Shown: positions 30,220-41,138, counted from the stretch's first letter. The stretch is DNA of 64,000 bases from Symbiodinium sp. CCMP2592 (GCA_905221615.1 CAJNDT010001001.1:1953443-2017442); one strand, 5' to 3'. Numbers and translations: made by a program. The notes: generated by a model not told the origin, from the sequence alone.

Positions 30220-30312
30220 CAGTTGCACGAACCTGTCCCTGCGCCTGACAGCATCAAAATGGAGCACATCACGACAGAGGGCGAGATCATGATTGCGAAA
30301 CTGTGGGAGCCC
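30220..30312 (+). CDS. Exon-like island ending at a family C element
   Basis: Frame reads PDSIKMEHITTEGEIMIAKL and ends WEP just before CTACAGGGGCC of family C. Good coding character; unknown protein. Confidence 0.35.
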
Positions 30313-30313
30313 T

Positions 30314-30417
30314 ACTACAGGGGCCTAAACATTTACCAATACTATTTTCGCGGTTCCTTATCATAACTACAGTATAATGGGCCCCGAAACCCTATTCTAA
30401 TTCTTAAGGCCCCACAT
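30314..30417. repeat. Family C fold-back element
   Basis: TACAGGGGCCTAAACATTTACC...TTCTAATTCTTAAGGCCCC. It interrupts or borders the island at 30220-30312. Partial copies also at about 30502-30570 and 30640-30700. Confidence 0.65.
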
Positions 30418-31022
30418 TCCTTGCGTTTGATTCATGTTGGTGTTTAGGGTAGACGTAGAGCATCGCTCATGCAAAAAACGGTCCTTCTTGTATCGTCAAC
30501 ACTGCAATGCAGGGGCCTTAATAGAATAGGGTTTTGGGGCTGCTGGTTATACTTGTAGCATAATATCCCTTGCATGGTCGGAGCATACGATGTTGAAGCC
30601 CAGATGATTCGTAATGCAAGTCCTTTCCTTTGCGCCCATAGTTATAGTCTCATAAGCCCCATCACCCTATGCTGATCATGAAGACCCCTCTACTACTGAG
30701 GACTTCAATCACTTGCGTGCTATAAATTTTAGGCTTACCCTATGCCTCCAGGGACCTTATTATGGGGTCCTTAAGGGGTCTAGGGCCCTAACTAGGTCCT
30801 TGGAGGGATAGGGATAGGGTTCCATCCTGCTTTTCCAGTTACTCCCAACCTGCAGCCCTCTCGACCATGTTGCGCCAATCCGGGTGCAGGGTTTACGGTT
30901 TAGGCTTCGGGCTTTAGGGTTCAGGATTTGCGCTGCCAGTTTCTTAGGCGTTGATTTCCTCTCATTTCCTTACATACGTCTTCAAGAATGTCGATATCAT
31001 GGTAGTTGAGGCCGGTGTAGGG

Positions 31023-31119
31023 TCCTTAAGGAACAAATGAACCTTAACAGTAGTGGCCCTCTACCCTTGGTATATGAACCTTATATGAAACCCTTCCGGG
31101 GTTCACGTCGTTCTTAAGG
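31023..31119. repeat. Family B fold-back element, diverged
   Basis: CCTTAAGGAACAAATGAACC...GGGGTTCACGTCGTTCTTAAGG. Confidence 0.55.
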
Positions 31120-32107
31120 TCCTTAAACCGAACCCTAAACCCTAAACTCGAAACCCTAAACCCTTAACCCACTTTAAATCCTTAACTTCCAGAGTTGGGG
31201 TAGTACTGATGCTTGGCAGACATCAACGTCTTGGGACGAAGGGCTCCCGTTAGACATTCCACATATGGGCGGTTGTCAAAATTATGATCCCTTTGGGGGT
31301 CCTTATTATCATACGACACATATAAGCTCTCTGAGGCTTTGGGTGTAGGGTTTAGGGTTTGGGATGTAAGGATCAGATCTCTATGTTCCTCAGAAGGCAA
31401 CCAAATTGTAGGGTTTTAGATCCCAGGTTACGGACTTTGCTTGCTTTCGGCGCTTAGAACCTCAGGGTATGTCAATACCCGCCTGTATTGATGTTCACAC
31501 ATACGTTCACTCATACGTTTAAGGCTTTATGTTCAGGGTTAAAGGTTGTGCTGACGAGTCCTAACGCTGGAAGCCGACACAAGGAAAAGCCACAAAGTGT
31601 TCCGAACCAGCCACACTTCCTCAACTCCGAAGCTCTGAAGCCTTAAAATCCTAAACGCCCTTGTGGACTCTATACAGAGCCTCCTAATGCGCTAAACCCT
31701 AAGGGTCCACGTACCCAAATAGTATAGAAAGGCCAACGTGTATAGTGTTTGGGTACATGGACGCTTATTGAAACCCCAAGCTTGGAACAACGTTGCTTTC
31801 CTTAGGTTCGACGTCCTCGGAGCCTTTTTGGTCGCAGCCTCTGCCAGCACCTACTGACCCAGAGGGTTTAAGTTTTAAGGTTCAGAGCACGTCCACATAT
31901 ATAGCTATTACGGAGTTAGGTTCCGAAAGACCATCCTCATTATGGTTTCGAGCATTTGCTTCCACAATAGTAGCATATATGGAACCTTCGGGTAATGTAA
32001 ACAAGATGACAGGATTTTGTGTGTAACTAGAAACGGCAAATTTCGGGATGATTATATTACGCTTGGTATATGGCTTGAGTGAAGGATCTTGGGGTTTCAA
32101 TATATCT
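31120..32107. other. Filler stretch with half elements
   Basis: Half of a family G element at about 31261-31321 (GGGCGGTTGTCAAAATTATG), a diverged family J hairpin at about 31700-31772, and telomere-like words. No supported gene. Confidence 0.4.
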
Positions 32108-32223
32108 TAGATCCCTACATCAGTACCAAAATTGTTCTTAGGGTTCCTGATTAAGTATATATGGATTATAGATATACTATAATGAGCCCAAAAACCTATT
32201 CTATTTGCCAAGGCCCCTACAAG
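32108..32223. repeat. Family C fold-back element
   Basis: Diverged left arm (CCCTACATCAGTACC); clear right arm CTATTTGCCAAGGCCCCTACAAG. Confidence 0.45.
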
Positions 32224-32478
32224 ACATTTAGCTCCTTTTTCGGCAGCCTTAATTGCGTTGAAGTCGGCACACGGACTCCATTGATTGACTCCAATGCCTG
32301 TTTGAAGCCTGCAATGCTGCAAGCTCCACAACTTGGACCCTAGTCTGGATTCTGGAATGCCAAGCTTCAATACCTTTTGGACCTAAACCCTAAACCGTCT
32401 TAGAGGAGCCATCATGAAATACGGCTTTAATATTCTTCCGTTGTTACTTCAAAGCCCAGTAGTTGTTGCCCGTTGCCC

Positions 32479-32980
32479 CTCCAGGAGTACTCCAAGAAAG
32501 AAGGAGCAGCTGCTGGACTTGTGCACTGGCGAAGCAGCCCTTCCGGTTCCTGAGCAAATGACCCTTAAAAGTATAGGGCCCTATACCCATCTACTATGAA
32601 TCCCTATATGGTATATGAACCTTAAACCCTTTTAAGGTTTATTTCGTCCTTAAGGTTGCTGCTGCACGAGGTGACCCGATGCTGGAGCGGCGACCAGAAG
32701 ATTGGGACATGTGCCGACAGAGCGGATGCGATGCTCTCCACCTGAAGCACAAGCCGCCCACGGCGACAACTCGCGCACTGAAGCAGCAAGTTCTCAGAGG
32801 AGATCAATGTGAGGTGGGCCCTGCGCAAAAAGATCCCAAGTTGGCACCGGCCGTCAACAGCATGTGCTGGCAGCAGCGTCCAAGAGCATGGGATCTAATT
32901 ATCTCGGGCTTCCAAGGTGAGCTTCACGTGGCGAGCTGGCGGTATCGATCCAATAAGACCTGCAGCACATTGTCCGGTAG
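32479..32980 (+). CDS. Exons around a family B element
   Basis: A first exon after CCCCTCCAG|G ends near 32550. A long open frame resumes at 32656 after CCTTAAG|G, the element's right end, and runs to beyond 32980 with LERRPEDWDMCRQSG and ALKQQVLRGDQCE. Two alternative frames both join across the element (for example LDLCTGEAALPVP or AKQPFRFL on the left). Coding character is good, exact frame undecided, function unknown. Confidence 0.35.
32549..32655. repeat. Family B fold-back element (introner candidate)
   Basis: Left end reads CCTGAGCAAATGACCC, missing the usual GGAC; right end GTCCTTAAG|G. It separates two coding-like segments on the + strand. Confidence 0.75.
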
Positions 32981-33156
32981 CTCTGGTTCGGGTTTAGGAG
33001 GTTTTGGGGTTTAGTGTTTAGTGACGAGGTGGGAGGTAAGCCTTCAATCCCCTATAACCCCTAAACCTCCAGAGCCCTACGGAACCCAAAGGAGCCACTA
33101 AAGGGACCCTTCAAGGAGCCTGTAAAGGCGTCTCTAAGCCGCGTCGTTCGCATCAG

Positions 33157-33189
33157 GCCCTGAACGATGATTCCCGCACCTTCGAGCAG
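33157..33189 (+). CDS. Exon-like island
   Basis: CGCATCAG|G acceptor, then ALNDDSRTFEQ, then a CAG|GCGAGG donor. Thirty-three bases, in phase. Unknown protein. Confidence 0.25.
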
Positions 33190-33424
33190 GCGAGGTTCCG
33201 GATTTCTCGGGTTCCCTTGTAAAAAGGGACTGTAGTAACAGGGACCCTGATTTAGAGAACTACCAACATAGGAGCTGTCACGATTCGAAGTTGGGGTTTG
33301 GGTTTAGGGGATTCTTCGGCAGTCATTTCGTGGCTTTAACGATTCGAAACGGGTTTCTCGCTATATTGTAGTCGAGTTATAACAAGGAGCTCTGAAGAGA
33401 CTGTGGGTATTTATTCAGGTTCCT

Positions 33425-33652
33425 GTGTGCAGGATTTGTGTTTCTGGATCTCTTTGGTGGCTTTATAATTCGTTATACGGTTGGAAGTGTAAGCAATGCG
33501 ACAGCGGCAGAACGTTCAGACGGCCGCCCGGCAACGTTTGCCACAGATGTTGGCCCTTCAACCGGGTTGGCATGCACAGCTCTAGACAGCCGGTGAGACG
33601 ACTCAAAAAAAAAACAGCGCCCACTAATGGTGGCAGCAAGATGTTTGAGTAA
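33425..33652 (+). CDS. Open frame with paired Cys motifs
   Basis: A 75-codon + frame contains CKQCDSGRTFRRPPGNVCHRC (first 20 residues shown in part: C-x2-C, fourteen residues, C-x2-C), a spacing suited to zinc binding, then a basic tail. The antisense frames are also open. Could be a real zinc-ribbon fragment or chance. Confidence 0.25.
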   Translation: MCRICVSGSLWWLYNSLYGWKCKQCDSGRTFRRPPGNVCHRCWPFNRVGMHSSRQPVRRLKKKTAPTNGGSKMFE

Positions 33653-33734
33653 AACAGAAGAAAGAAGCACCTTGCCAGATGTCTGACACGCTGATGCATG
33701 CTCTGCCGGGAGAAAGCCAGGTCTTGCTCCAGGC

Positions 33735-33947
33735 CTGCAAAGGGAAACTACTGTTGATGACATAAATCCTGCATTACCCATAATAGGGAATATACCATAA
33801 TTCCCATAGTTTAGGGTCCTTAAGGCAATGCAGGGTTTTATATCATCAACAGTACCCGATTACCATGCCGTCCTGGCGGTGGCCTATGGCATTCTCGAGA
33901 AACTGCAGAGTCGGTGCATCCGAGTTCGTGGAACCGTCCTTCCCTTA
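33735..33947 (+). CDS. Exons flanking a family A element
   Basis: Left of the element the frame ends AKGNY plus T; to the right TA completes a Leu codon and the frame continues PDYHAVLAVAYGILEKLQSR, then IRVRGTVLPL up to the family B element at 33948. Excision as GT (33753) to AG (33852) keeps phase. The left exon start is not fixed. The right exon is strongly protein-like. Function unknown. Confidence 0.4.
33753..33850. repeat. Family A fold-back element (introner candidate)
   Basis: GTTGATGACATAAATCCTGC...GTTTTATATCATCAAC, followed by AG|TACCCG. Here ACTACT|GT gives the donor. Confidence 0.8.
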
Positions 33948-34054
33948 AGGACGACATGAACCCTGAAAGGGTTTAAGGTTCATATACCATATAGGGATTC
34001 ATAGTATATGGGCAAAAAAGGCTCCTACTTTTCAGGGTCATTTGGTCCTTCAGG
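33943..34054. repeat. Family B fold-back element, reverse orientation
   Basis: CCTTAAG|GACGACATGAACC...CATTTGGTCCTTCAG|G. In this orientation too the ends supply a GA donor and an AG acceptor. Coding-like sequence lies on both sides, although my simplest frames do not join directly. Confidence 0.8.
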
Positions 34055-34140
34055 TTCATGGTCCAGTGGGATACGCAATAGCAACTTCAGCCTGTGCGGA
34101 TGTAGACGAGCTTCGTCGTGCCTATCGGTCTCGGAGATGC
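34055..34140 (+). CDS. Exon-like island between two family B elements
   Basis: From |GTTCATGG the frame reads VHGPVGYAIATSACADVDEL and then RRAYRSRRCLKPL. The DVDELRRAYRSR stretch resembles helix II of a J-domain, but no HPD motif is visible, so that is only a suggestion. Confidence 0.3.
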
Positions 34141-34174
34141 CTGAAGCCACTGAGAATGGCTAAGGGTTCTAGAA

Positions 34175-34287
34175 CCTGAAGGACCAAATGACCCTTAAAA
34201 GTAGGGGCCCTATGCCCACCCCCTTCTGTGAATCCCTATATGGTATAAAATTCTTAAACCCTTTTAGGCTTCATTTCGTCCTTAAGG
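34175..34287. repeat. Family B fold-back element
   Basis: CCTGAAGGACCAAATGACCC...GCTTCATTTCGTCCTTAAGG; the centre is altered (GCCCACCCCCTTCTGTG). Confidence 0.75.
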
Positions 34288-34400
34288 AAGGTTGTCTTCT
34301 ATTGGGTTCTTCGACTGGGTCCTAAACCCTTTACTAAGCCCGAACTCATAAACTCTAAACTCGCTGCCTCGATGGTACGCACTGGGCAAGCCTTGGTTTA

Positions 34401-34509
34401 TAGTGAACCCCATAAGCTTCGAAACCGGATTAATGCCAAATAGTGCTGGGATTGCCTATGTATCTAGGATCGAGGCTATTGGGTTTCCAACTTTTGGGCT
34501 TCTACTGTA
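34401..34509. repeat. Family E fold-back element
   Basis: TAGTGAACCCCATAAGCTTCG...TTTCCAACTTTTGGGCTTCTACTG with the shared core TAGTGCTGGGATTGCCTATG. Other copies at 40990, 43892 and 51142. Confidence 0.65.
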
Positions 34510-35011
34510 AGGTCCATGGAGGCGGAGTACTGAAGATTAACGGTGGCTCGATTCCACGACATGACGTGCTCCCTTTGAAGGGTTTTGGGTTGAGACCTCA
34601 ATAAGTACCAATAAAATCCTTCAGGGTTCCTTGCATTCATGGCTTTGGACATATAGGTCCCTTTAAAGCTTTACTAGAGCCTTCAGCCCTTTAGAACAAA
34701 ATCGCCAAAGACCCCTTCTATTTCCTTTGAGCTGACCACCTCACACCCTAAGCCCGTAACACCCTAAACCCCTCCAAAAAAGCACCAAAAGCTTTAAGTC
34801 CTTTACCTTATGCCAATTTCTGCTTTAGACTATCGGAGAGCTGGATGCTTAGGCGTGGGGTTTAGCATCTGTTCTATTCGGGCTCGGCAGGGGCTATTGT
34901 ATTGGTTACCATAATCACAGTTTACTGGCACAATATAAAATCCTATAGCACCCAATTCAAATCCCTAAGCCCTAAACCCCAACTTCAAGGAACCGGCAGC
35001 TCTCAGCCTGC

Positions 35012-35096
35012 ACCCGAGTGCAGGACATCCTCGAAGGGCCCACGCAACTGGGCAAGTTCATCACGGCCATCATCAAGGAAGTGCTGACTCGACGAG
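35012..35096 (+). CDS. Exon-like island, amphipathic helix
   Basis: After CTCTCAG|CCTGC the frame reads TRVQDILEGPTQLGKFITAI and IKEVLTRR, then fades into a TTTAGGG array. Possible GA donor at CGAC|GAGGG. Unknown protein. Confidence 0.35.
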
Positions 35097-35228
35097 GGTT
35101 TCAGGGTTTAGGTTTAGGGTTCAGGGTTTAGGGTTTAGGGGTTCAGGGTTCAGGGTTTAGGGGTTTAGGCTTTAGGATTGGGGATTCGGGTTTCGGGGTT
35201 TAGGGTTTAGGGGTTCAGGGTCTACGGT
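35096..35228. repeat. TTTAGGG-type array
   Basis: GGTTTCAGGGTTTAGG and TTTAGGGGTTCAGGG words in one orientation, directly abutting the exon-like island. Confidence 0.75.
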
Positions 35229-35962
35229 AGGGGGTGGCGTTGATGTTCAAGAAGCTACCGTGTGAAGCGATTCTAGGGGCTGCGCAGCGTTGAAGCCTGA
35301 AAATCAAAGTCGCTTGTGCGAAATATCCTTGACACCTGCCTTTTCAGCCTCATCGGTACCTTGAATGATAGCTAATGTAGCTGATGTTGTCATTCAGGGT
35401 TCCGTGTAGTTGGATATTGAAATTCGCCCCCGCCCCCAAAACTCTACTCTAATCATCGAGACTCCCCAGTCGAATGGATTGCTTTCCAGGGTGTTGGGGG
35501 CGCTTACAGAAACCGGAATAGCAGAGCTGGTACAGCAGTACGGGTCTAATTTACGTAGGCATTCGGGGCCGTTTGAGTAAATATGCTTGATTCGCTCTTT
35601 TTTTTCAAACCCTCGGCCCTAAACCCTAAACCCCTAAACCGCAATTTGACCACCTTTGCCGTCACTCCACCTTTTGCGCCCTTGGAGTCAGAGTCTTCAG
35701 GCAAGAGAAGGTGTCTACAAGTGACTACGGGTTGCAGTTTTCGGTTCCTTAAAGACCTTCTAATGCTATTGTCGGAGGCCCAACATCTGAATCTAATTAT
35801 GCAGGCTCTTCTGCGGCTGCCTTTCTTACAGCCTTCTCATATTATTTCCTACAGCCTAGTCTAGTTGCTAAGGCCCCTGTGTTCGATCTCAAACCTCAAA
35901 GCCCAAACCCAATATCCCTGAAAGAGCCCTTTTTCAAAGCCGAAGAAAGAACCCTTCAAGGA

Positions 35963-36160
35963 GAGCGTTTTCTGACTACCCTTGAAGCGCTAAACGCGAA
36001 AGTCTTCCTGAAGGACCAAAAAACTAGGGGCCCTATACCCATGTACTATGAACCCACATATGGTTATGAACCTTGAACCTTCTAGGGTTCTAATTTCGTC
36101 CTTAAGTAAACTCAAGCGGTTACCAGGATGAGCCAATCACCAAGCCCTTCCTGCTGTGCG
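35963..36160 (+). CDS. Two exons interrupted by a family B element
   Basis: Exon 1 (35963-36013) follows TTCAAG|G and reads ERFLTTLEALNAKVFLK. Exon 2 (36127-36160) follows GTTACCAG|G and reads DEPITKPFLLC plus one base before a GTGCGTG donor. Phase is 0 across the junction. The intron (36014-36126) starts GA inside the family B element and ends 20 bases past it. Unknown protein. Confidence 0.45.
36007..36106. repeat. Family B fold-back element (introner candidate)
   Basis: CCTGAAG|GACCAAAAAACTAGGGG...CTAATTTCGTCCTTAAG. The element's own AG is followed by TAAAC, which would stop the frame; the downstream CCAG restores it. Confidence 0.75.
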
Positions 36161-36161
36161 G

Positions 36162-37320
36162 TGCGTGTGCATCCAAGAACGGTGCTGTTGTAGGTCTGGT
36201 TGGACTAATGTGGCCCCATTTGGGCTCCTTTGGCATTTGGGGGTACCTTTGATTTAAGGGTTCCTTTATGGGTACCTTCTTGGGTACCTTCTAGTGTACC
36301 TTTCGGGGCTCTGATAAGCATGACAGGGTTCTTTTTCCGGTATGGGTTTCCTCGACGGTTTATGATGTTGGGCTTAGAGTTCACACTAAGGGTTTTGGTG
36401 TCGGGGTTTAGGGTTTATGTTGCCGGGGATTTGGAGTTTTGCTTCGGGTTCCTATCTGATTCGGGTCTAGGTCCGTTTTTGGGGTGAGGGTTTGGGGTTA
36501 CCCCTAAACCAATCCCCGAAATTAGGGGCCCGGCCACGAGACGGTACTTGGGCAGTAACCAGTTCTGTTGGGTCAGTGGTTCTCTGTTCATTTCGGGAAC
36601 CCTATACCCTTTAGTGGAACCCAGGATGCGTGAACTGTTCGCCAGCTTGCCTGGTTGAGCTTGGTTACTCCTGGGCAGAGGGCTGCACGCGTTTTGAGGA
36701 TATCGACGGTGGTCCATGGCACAGCACGGCAGTAAGCCTCGCGATCAGACAACGCACGCTAACAGGCGAGCTTCCCTTGCGAGCAAAGGCAAAAAGATGC
36801 AGTTTGCGACGGTTATCATTTCTGAGGAATCGAGGAGTGAAGGAGTTCCTGCTGATTCCGGCATGTTGTTTTCTCCAATTAGTTCGGTGATAGCATGAGA
36901 CTTTACAAAAATAGAACAGTATAGAAGCCTTTGAAGGAACCCTTATAGCAGCCCAGAACCCTAGAATTTCCTTAAACCCGTTAAGTCGTAGACTGTATAG
37001 TAAGCCTAAGCTCGAAGACCCCTCCAGGAGGAGCCCTTTGAAGGAGCTCTGTAACTGAACCCGTTAAGCAACCACCCTAAACGCCCTTACGGAAACCTTT
37101 AAACTCGTTCAAAAACTCAAAGGCTTTACGGACCCCTAAGCCCAACACCCTTTAAGGGAACCCTTCAAGGAACGCTACACACCTGTTGAGGGAACCTTGG
37201 TAGAGAACCCTAAACCTAAACCCTACCTGAACCTTCCAAAGCCTCCTGTTTTGTAGGTTCTTATTGTCAACCCAATACAGATTTTATAAAGACCCTACAA
37301 AAAAGTAGATGTTGGTGGGT
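36162..37320. other. Stretch with no assigned gene
   Basis: GGTACCTT-like words near 36240-36300; open frames at 36230-36487 (+), 36415-36717 (-) and 36630-36890 (+) lack recognisable features. AACCCT-rich from 36950. Confidence 0.35.
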
Positions 37321-37442
37321 TACTTGGAGGTGCGTGGGTGGTTATAAGTAGGCATATAATTAGGGTAACTATACTTATGACTTATAACCCATATTTGGGG
37401 ACTTATAACCCCACTTATAACTACCCCTGAACCTCCAAGTAG
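37321..37442. repeat. Family H fold-back element
   Basis: TACTTGGAGGTGCGTGGGTGG...CTACCCCTGAACCTCCAAGTA with TTATAAG / CTTATAA internal arms. Confidence 0.75.
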
Positions 37443-37448
37443 GGTAAG

Positions 37449-37571
37449 CCCTATTCCTTAGAAGCTGCCCCCACCCTGTAATAGTGGTAAAATAGGAATA
37501 TACTAGGGCCCTAATATAATCCTATATAATCGTTATAGTCACTATTACTGGGTGGGGGCAGCTTCTAACCT
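37449..37571. repeat. Hairpin element, about 120 bp
   Basis: CTATTCCTTAGAAGCTGCC...GGGCAGCTTCTAACCTATTCC; inner arms CCCCACCCTGTAATAGTG and CACTATTACTGGGTGGGG. Single copy. Confidence 0.7.
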
Positions 37572-37659
37572 ATTCCGAAGTCAGCCCCCGTTCTGAGACA
37601 GGCTCCGCATGGCTCGGAGCATCCTCGCGACCTATCAAGAGGTCAAGGTCGGTCTTGGT

Positions 37660-37835
37660 TTTGAGGGTTTAGGGTTGTAGGGTTTATAGGGTTTAGGGTG
37701 TAGGGGTTTAGGGTTTTAGGGTTTTAGGGTTTATAGGGTTTAGGGTGTAGGGGTTTAGGGTTTTAGGGTTTTAGGGTTTTAGGGTTTAGGGTTTAGGGGT
37801 TTGGGGTTTAGGGGTTTGGGTTTTAGGGTTTAGAG
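37660..37835. repeat. TTTAGGG-type array
   Basis: GGGTTTAGGGTTGTAGGG changing to TTTTAGGGTTTTAGGG, with a larger repeated block (TTTATAGGGTTTAGGG). Confidence 0.8.
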
Positions 37836-37856
37836 CCAGATCTCGTCCGCAGTTTG

Positions 37857-37948
37857 GTAGTTGTCAGAATTACGGTACCTTTTTGGTTCCCTATTATAAT
37901 ACAGCACCTGCTTTAAAACTGGGAACCGTGGTTTTTGACAACCATCCA
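37857..37948. repeat. Family G fold-back element
   Basis: TAGTTGTCAGAATTACGGTACC...GGTTTTTGACAACCATCC. Diverged relative of 51991 and 44713. Confidence 0.6.
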
Positions 37949-38336
37949 GGTCGGAGAAGGGGTGTTATTTAAGGTCATAGGGGTTTAGGCTTGAGGGGTT
38001 TTGGCTTTAGGGGTTTAGGATAGGCTGGTCTACGGAGTTTTGAGAAGCTTTTTCTGCGAGGATTGTTTTTTGCGATTTGCAGGGGGGTTTTCATGGAGTT
38101 GAACAGTACCCCAAGCCCGAAATAGGGGGTTCGTGGCATCACCGAGCGAAACCCTCCAGTCAGTGCCGTCCTGCAGGCACGGGGCCAGGGTTACACGACG
38201 AAGCGCTATGTCAGGGCCTGAATGGACGATGATGGGTGGCGGACTCAGCTGAGGCTCGGAGCACACTAAGCCTTCCTGTACCAGCTCTCACAGAGCTTTA
38301 TGTCGTGGGGACAGCACTCACTTGTTGAATGCCCAG

Positions 38337-38715
38337 CTGCGGGAGACGAAGGAGAAGCTTGCTCTCTCCGAAAGGCTGCTAAAGGACGGGGACTTCTGTT
38401 TTCAAGCAGGGCGCCAGAAGCGCTCAGCACTCCTGTGGTCGGAGTACTACCAGGAGGACGCGCCTTGCTGCGCCTTCTTTGCCACCGAAGCTTTCTCTGC
38501 CACAGAAGGACACGAAGGCGAAGAAGAGGGCGCGCAGCAGCACCTCAAGGACCAAATGATCCTTAGAGGTATAGGGGCCCCATACCCATATACTATGAAT
38601 CCCTATATATGGCTATATGGTATATGAACCTTAAACCCTTTTAGGGTTCATTTCTTCTTTAAGGCAGTGGCTTGTCCGGTGGCCGAAGGGTCCACCCGGA
38701 GGCGGGCCCGCGGGT
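38337..38715 (+). CDS. Two exons interrupted by a family B element
   Basis: Exon 1 (38337-38549) follows ATGCCCAG|C and encodes LRETKEKLALSERLLKDGDF, a Cys/Phe/Ala-rich middle, then an acidic segment ending AQQHLK. Exon 2 begins 38664 after TTTAAG|G and reads AVACPVAEGSTRRRARG before a GT donor. Phase 0 on both sides; excision is GA to AG exactly at the element ends. The N-terminal part looks like coiled coil. This is one of the longest host exons in the window. Unknown family. Confidence 0.45.
38543..38663. repeat. Family B fold-back element (introner candidate)
   Basis: CCTCAAG|GACCAAATGATCC...TTCATTTCTTCTTTAAG|G. Carries a small internal duplication TATATGGCTATATGG. Confidence 0.8.
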
Positions 38716-39022
38716 GACTGCGACGGTAACTCCAGCGCCGGGCCCTCCAAGGCAAAAGTGTTTAGATCAAAACCCCAAGACCCACGAACATAAGCCCAGA
38801 ATTCCAAGAGCTTCACTCACCCTCTACACCGGAAGCCCTCAAAGGAAGCGTTCCGGAACCTAACCCGGATACATGTACCCAAACGAGGGACCTTAAAGGG
38901 AAAGCCCTGATTAAACCCGAAAGCCCCGAGGAAACTGTCAGGAACCTTCAGAACCCTCATGGAACTCTTGAAGGTTCCTTTAGGGGCTCCTCTAACGGCC
39001 TTGGCTTTCAACTTTGCGGCAG

Positions 39023-39078
39023 GAGCCTCCCGATCGGCTACAGCAGGCCGAGGCTGTCACGAAGCAGATCATCGCTGT
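39023..39078 (+). CDS. Exon-like island, helical peptide
   Basis: TTTGCGGCAG|G acceptor, then EPPDRLQQAEAVTKQIIAV. A GA donor (TCC|GAAAC) is possible. Unknown protein. Confidence 0.3.
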
Positions 39079-39087
39079 CCGAAACTG

Positions 39088-40779
39088 AGGAGTGATTCGG
39101 AGCTTAGAGGATTTGCAGGTTTAGGGTCTTAGAGTCTTAGGACTTGGATCTAGGGTTTGCGGCTTAGGGTTTGAGGGTGGTCGGGAGAGTCCCTATTTTT
39201 CCCGGCGAAAACCTTGTTTTTAGGCATGGCATCACGACCCCTGCAAAGAACTGCACGTATGTCGAAGTGCAAGCGGCAACGCACGATCAAACCCTATTCG
39301 AGTAATTAATTTCCCCCCATCGCGTCTAGCTTCAAGCACAGGCAAAAGTAAGGGAAGCATTATAACACAAAAAGTATCGGGGTTTTGAAGATGCAACTAG
39401 ACCAAGCAAGAAGGCACTTCAGTCATGAAGGACATCCGATCACATTTTCGAGTGAGGTGGCAAAGCACCCTGAACTTTGACCAATAACCCTAGCATGCAT
39501 CAGAGAACGTATCGCACCATTCCCGCGTCGAGCACTATGACACGTCCAGACCTTGTAAAACTATGAGAGACCCTATAATGAAACCCGTACAGACCCCATG
39601 TTGCTCAAAATGCAATCTCAACCCCTCTACAACCTAAGCCCCTAAACCCTAATTCCTACATCATGAGCCCTAGACCATAAACTTCCTAAGCCCTAGATGC
39701 TAAACCCTGCCTCCTAAACCCTAAAAGTTAAAACCCCAAGTCCTAAAATCGAGGGCTTTAAGTCCTAAATCATAAACCCGGAGTCCTCGACCCTAGACCC
39801 GGAACTCGGAGGCACGCCCTTAACCCTAAACCCGAATCCCTACTTCCTAAACCCAGAGCCCTTAGCTTTTGCTGTCGGGTTTCTGAGGCCCTCTCAGAGA
39901 TGAGACCGATGACGGGGTCCAAGTAGGGCGTGGGCTTTGAGAGCTTCGGGGTGATATGATTTTTTGTTTGGGTTGGCAAGGCTAGGGTGTTAAAGGGCTT
40001 AGGGGGCTTAGAATTTCGGGGGTGATATAGGAATAAGGGGTTCGATTTTTGTCAGGGGTTAGGGTGTTAAAGGGCTTAAGTGGCTTAGAGTTTCGAGTAA
40101 TATCGTGGTTTGATTTCTTTAGGGGTTAGGATTTATGGTACAGGGGTTTGAAAAAGTTGTTGGAGCTTGGGGTAGTTTTCGGGTCTGCAAAAATGAAGTA
40201 GGTGCTGTGGTGCAAAGAGGTTTCGGAAAATAGATTTGGAGTTAAAATTTAGATCATCGTTCGTAGTTAGCTGCTTCTGGTCCTTGAATAAGTACACCAT
40301 AACTACAGCCCTTGTGTTTGGGCACTTGGACTGTCTGCGGACAAGCACCTACCCTCGAACCTTGAACAAAACCCCTGTCGACTCCACATGAACAACGAAA
40401 TCGCACAAGCCTCACCCCAAACCCCTAAACCCTTAAAGGAACCGACGGCATTAAGTTACACAGACCCTAGAAAAAATCTAGCAAGCCTTGTAGTAGCCCT
40501 TATACACCCGTGGTTCAGGGGCCCTAAACTCTGAACCTCTGAAGGAATCCCCCAAACTACGCTTGAACCGTTCGGCTTTGTTCAAAACTGGACAGGAATA
40601 AGGACATGCTTTGCAGAGATTGCAGGGAAACCGGGAAAGTGGGGACTTTCAGCCTAGTGCTCAAGCTGCAACCTCGGCAGTTTCTTCGGACCATATCTGC
40701 GTAGAGTTGACAGCTTTCTCGCAGTATATTTGTGTATGATATTATATATATATATATACAGATGTAACTAGAAATCTAG
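39088..40779. other. Filler-rich stretch
   Basis: CCCTAAA-type words at 39600-39850; AT-rich dinucleotide repeat (TA)n at 40738-40760. A short + frame after AATAAG|G at 40603 (DMLCRDCRETGKVG...) is mildly coding-like. Confidence 0.35.
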
Positions 40780-40863
40780 TGAAAGTCTAGACTTGCGATG
40801 AGCCTCAGTTTTCACCCGCTCGCGCAGCTCCTTGATGCTCTTTCGCAATTCTCCGGCTCTCAG
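40780..40863 (-). CDS. Exon-like island on the minus strand
   Basis: The minus frame reads LRAGELRKSIKELRERVKTE followed by AHRKSR, a highly charged helix. It is one of the few islands whose best frame is on the minus strand. Confidence 0.3.
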
Positions 40864-40989
40864 AAAATCTCAGTGTAATAGTGCTCCCTTACAGTCCCTA
40901 AAATAAGAATACAGAAGCTTTATGTCCCAAACCCTATTCTAGTCACCAAGGGGCCGATAAACATGCCTTTGTACAGCAATGTATAGTCG

Positions 40990-41101
40990 ACCCTCCAACA
41001 GTTGGAAACCGGTTTAAGGACAATTAGTGCTGGGATTCCCTATACATTACTCTAAAGGTTTGAGGCTATTGGATTTGCAACTTTTGGGCTTTGTTCTGTA
41101 G
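40990..41101. repeat. Family E fold-back element, diverged
   Basis: CCAACAGTTGGAAACCGG...TTGCAACTTTTGGGCTTTG with TAGTGCTGGGATTCCC. Confidence 0.6.
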
Positions 41102-41138
41102 GGCCTCTCTATCACTTGTTCTGGCCATGGGGCAGAAG

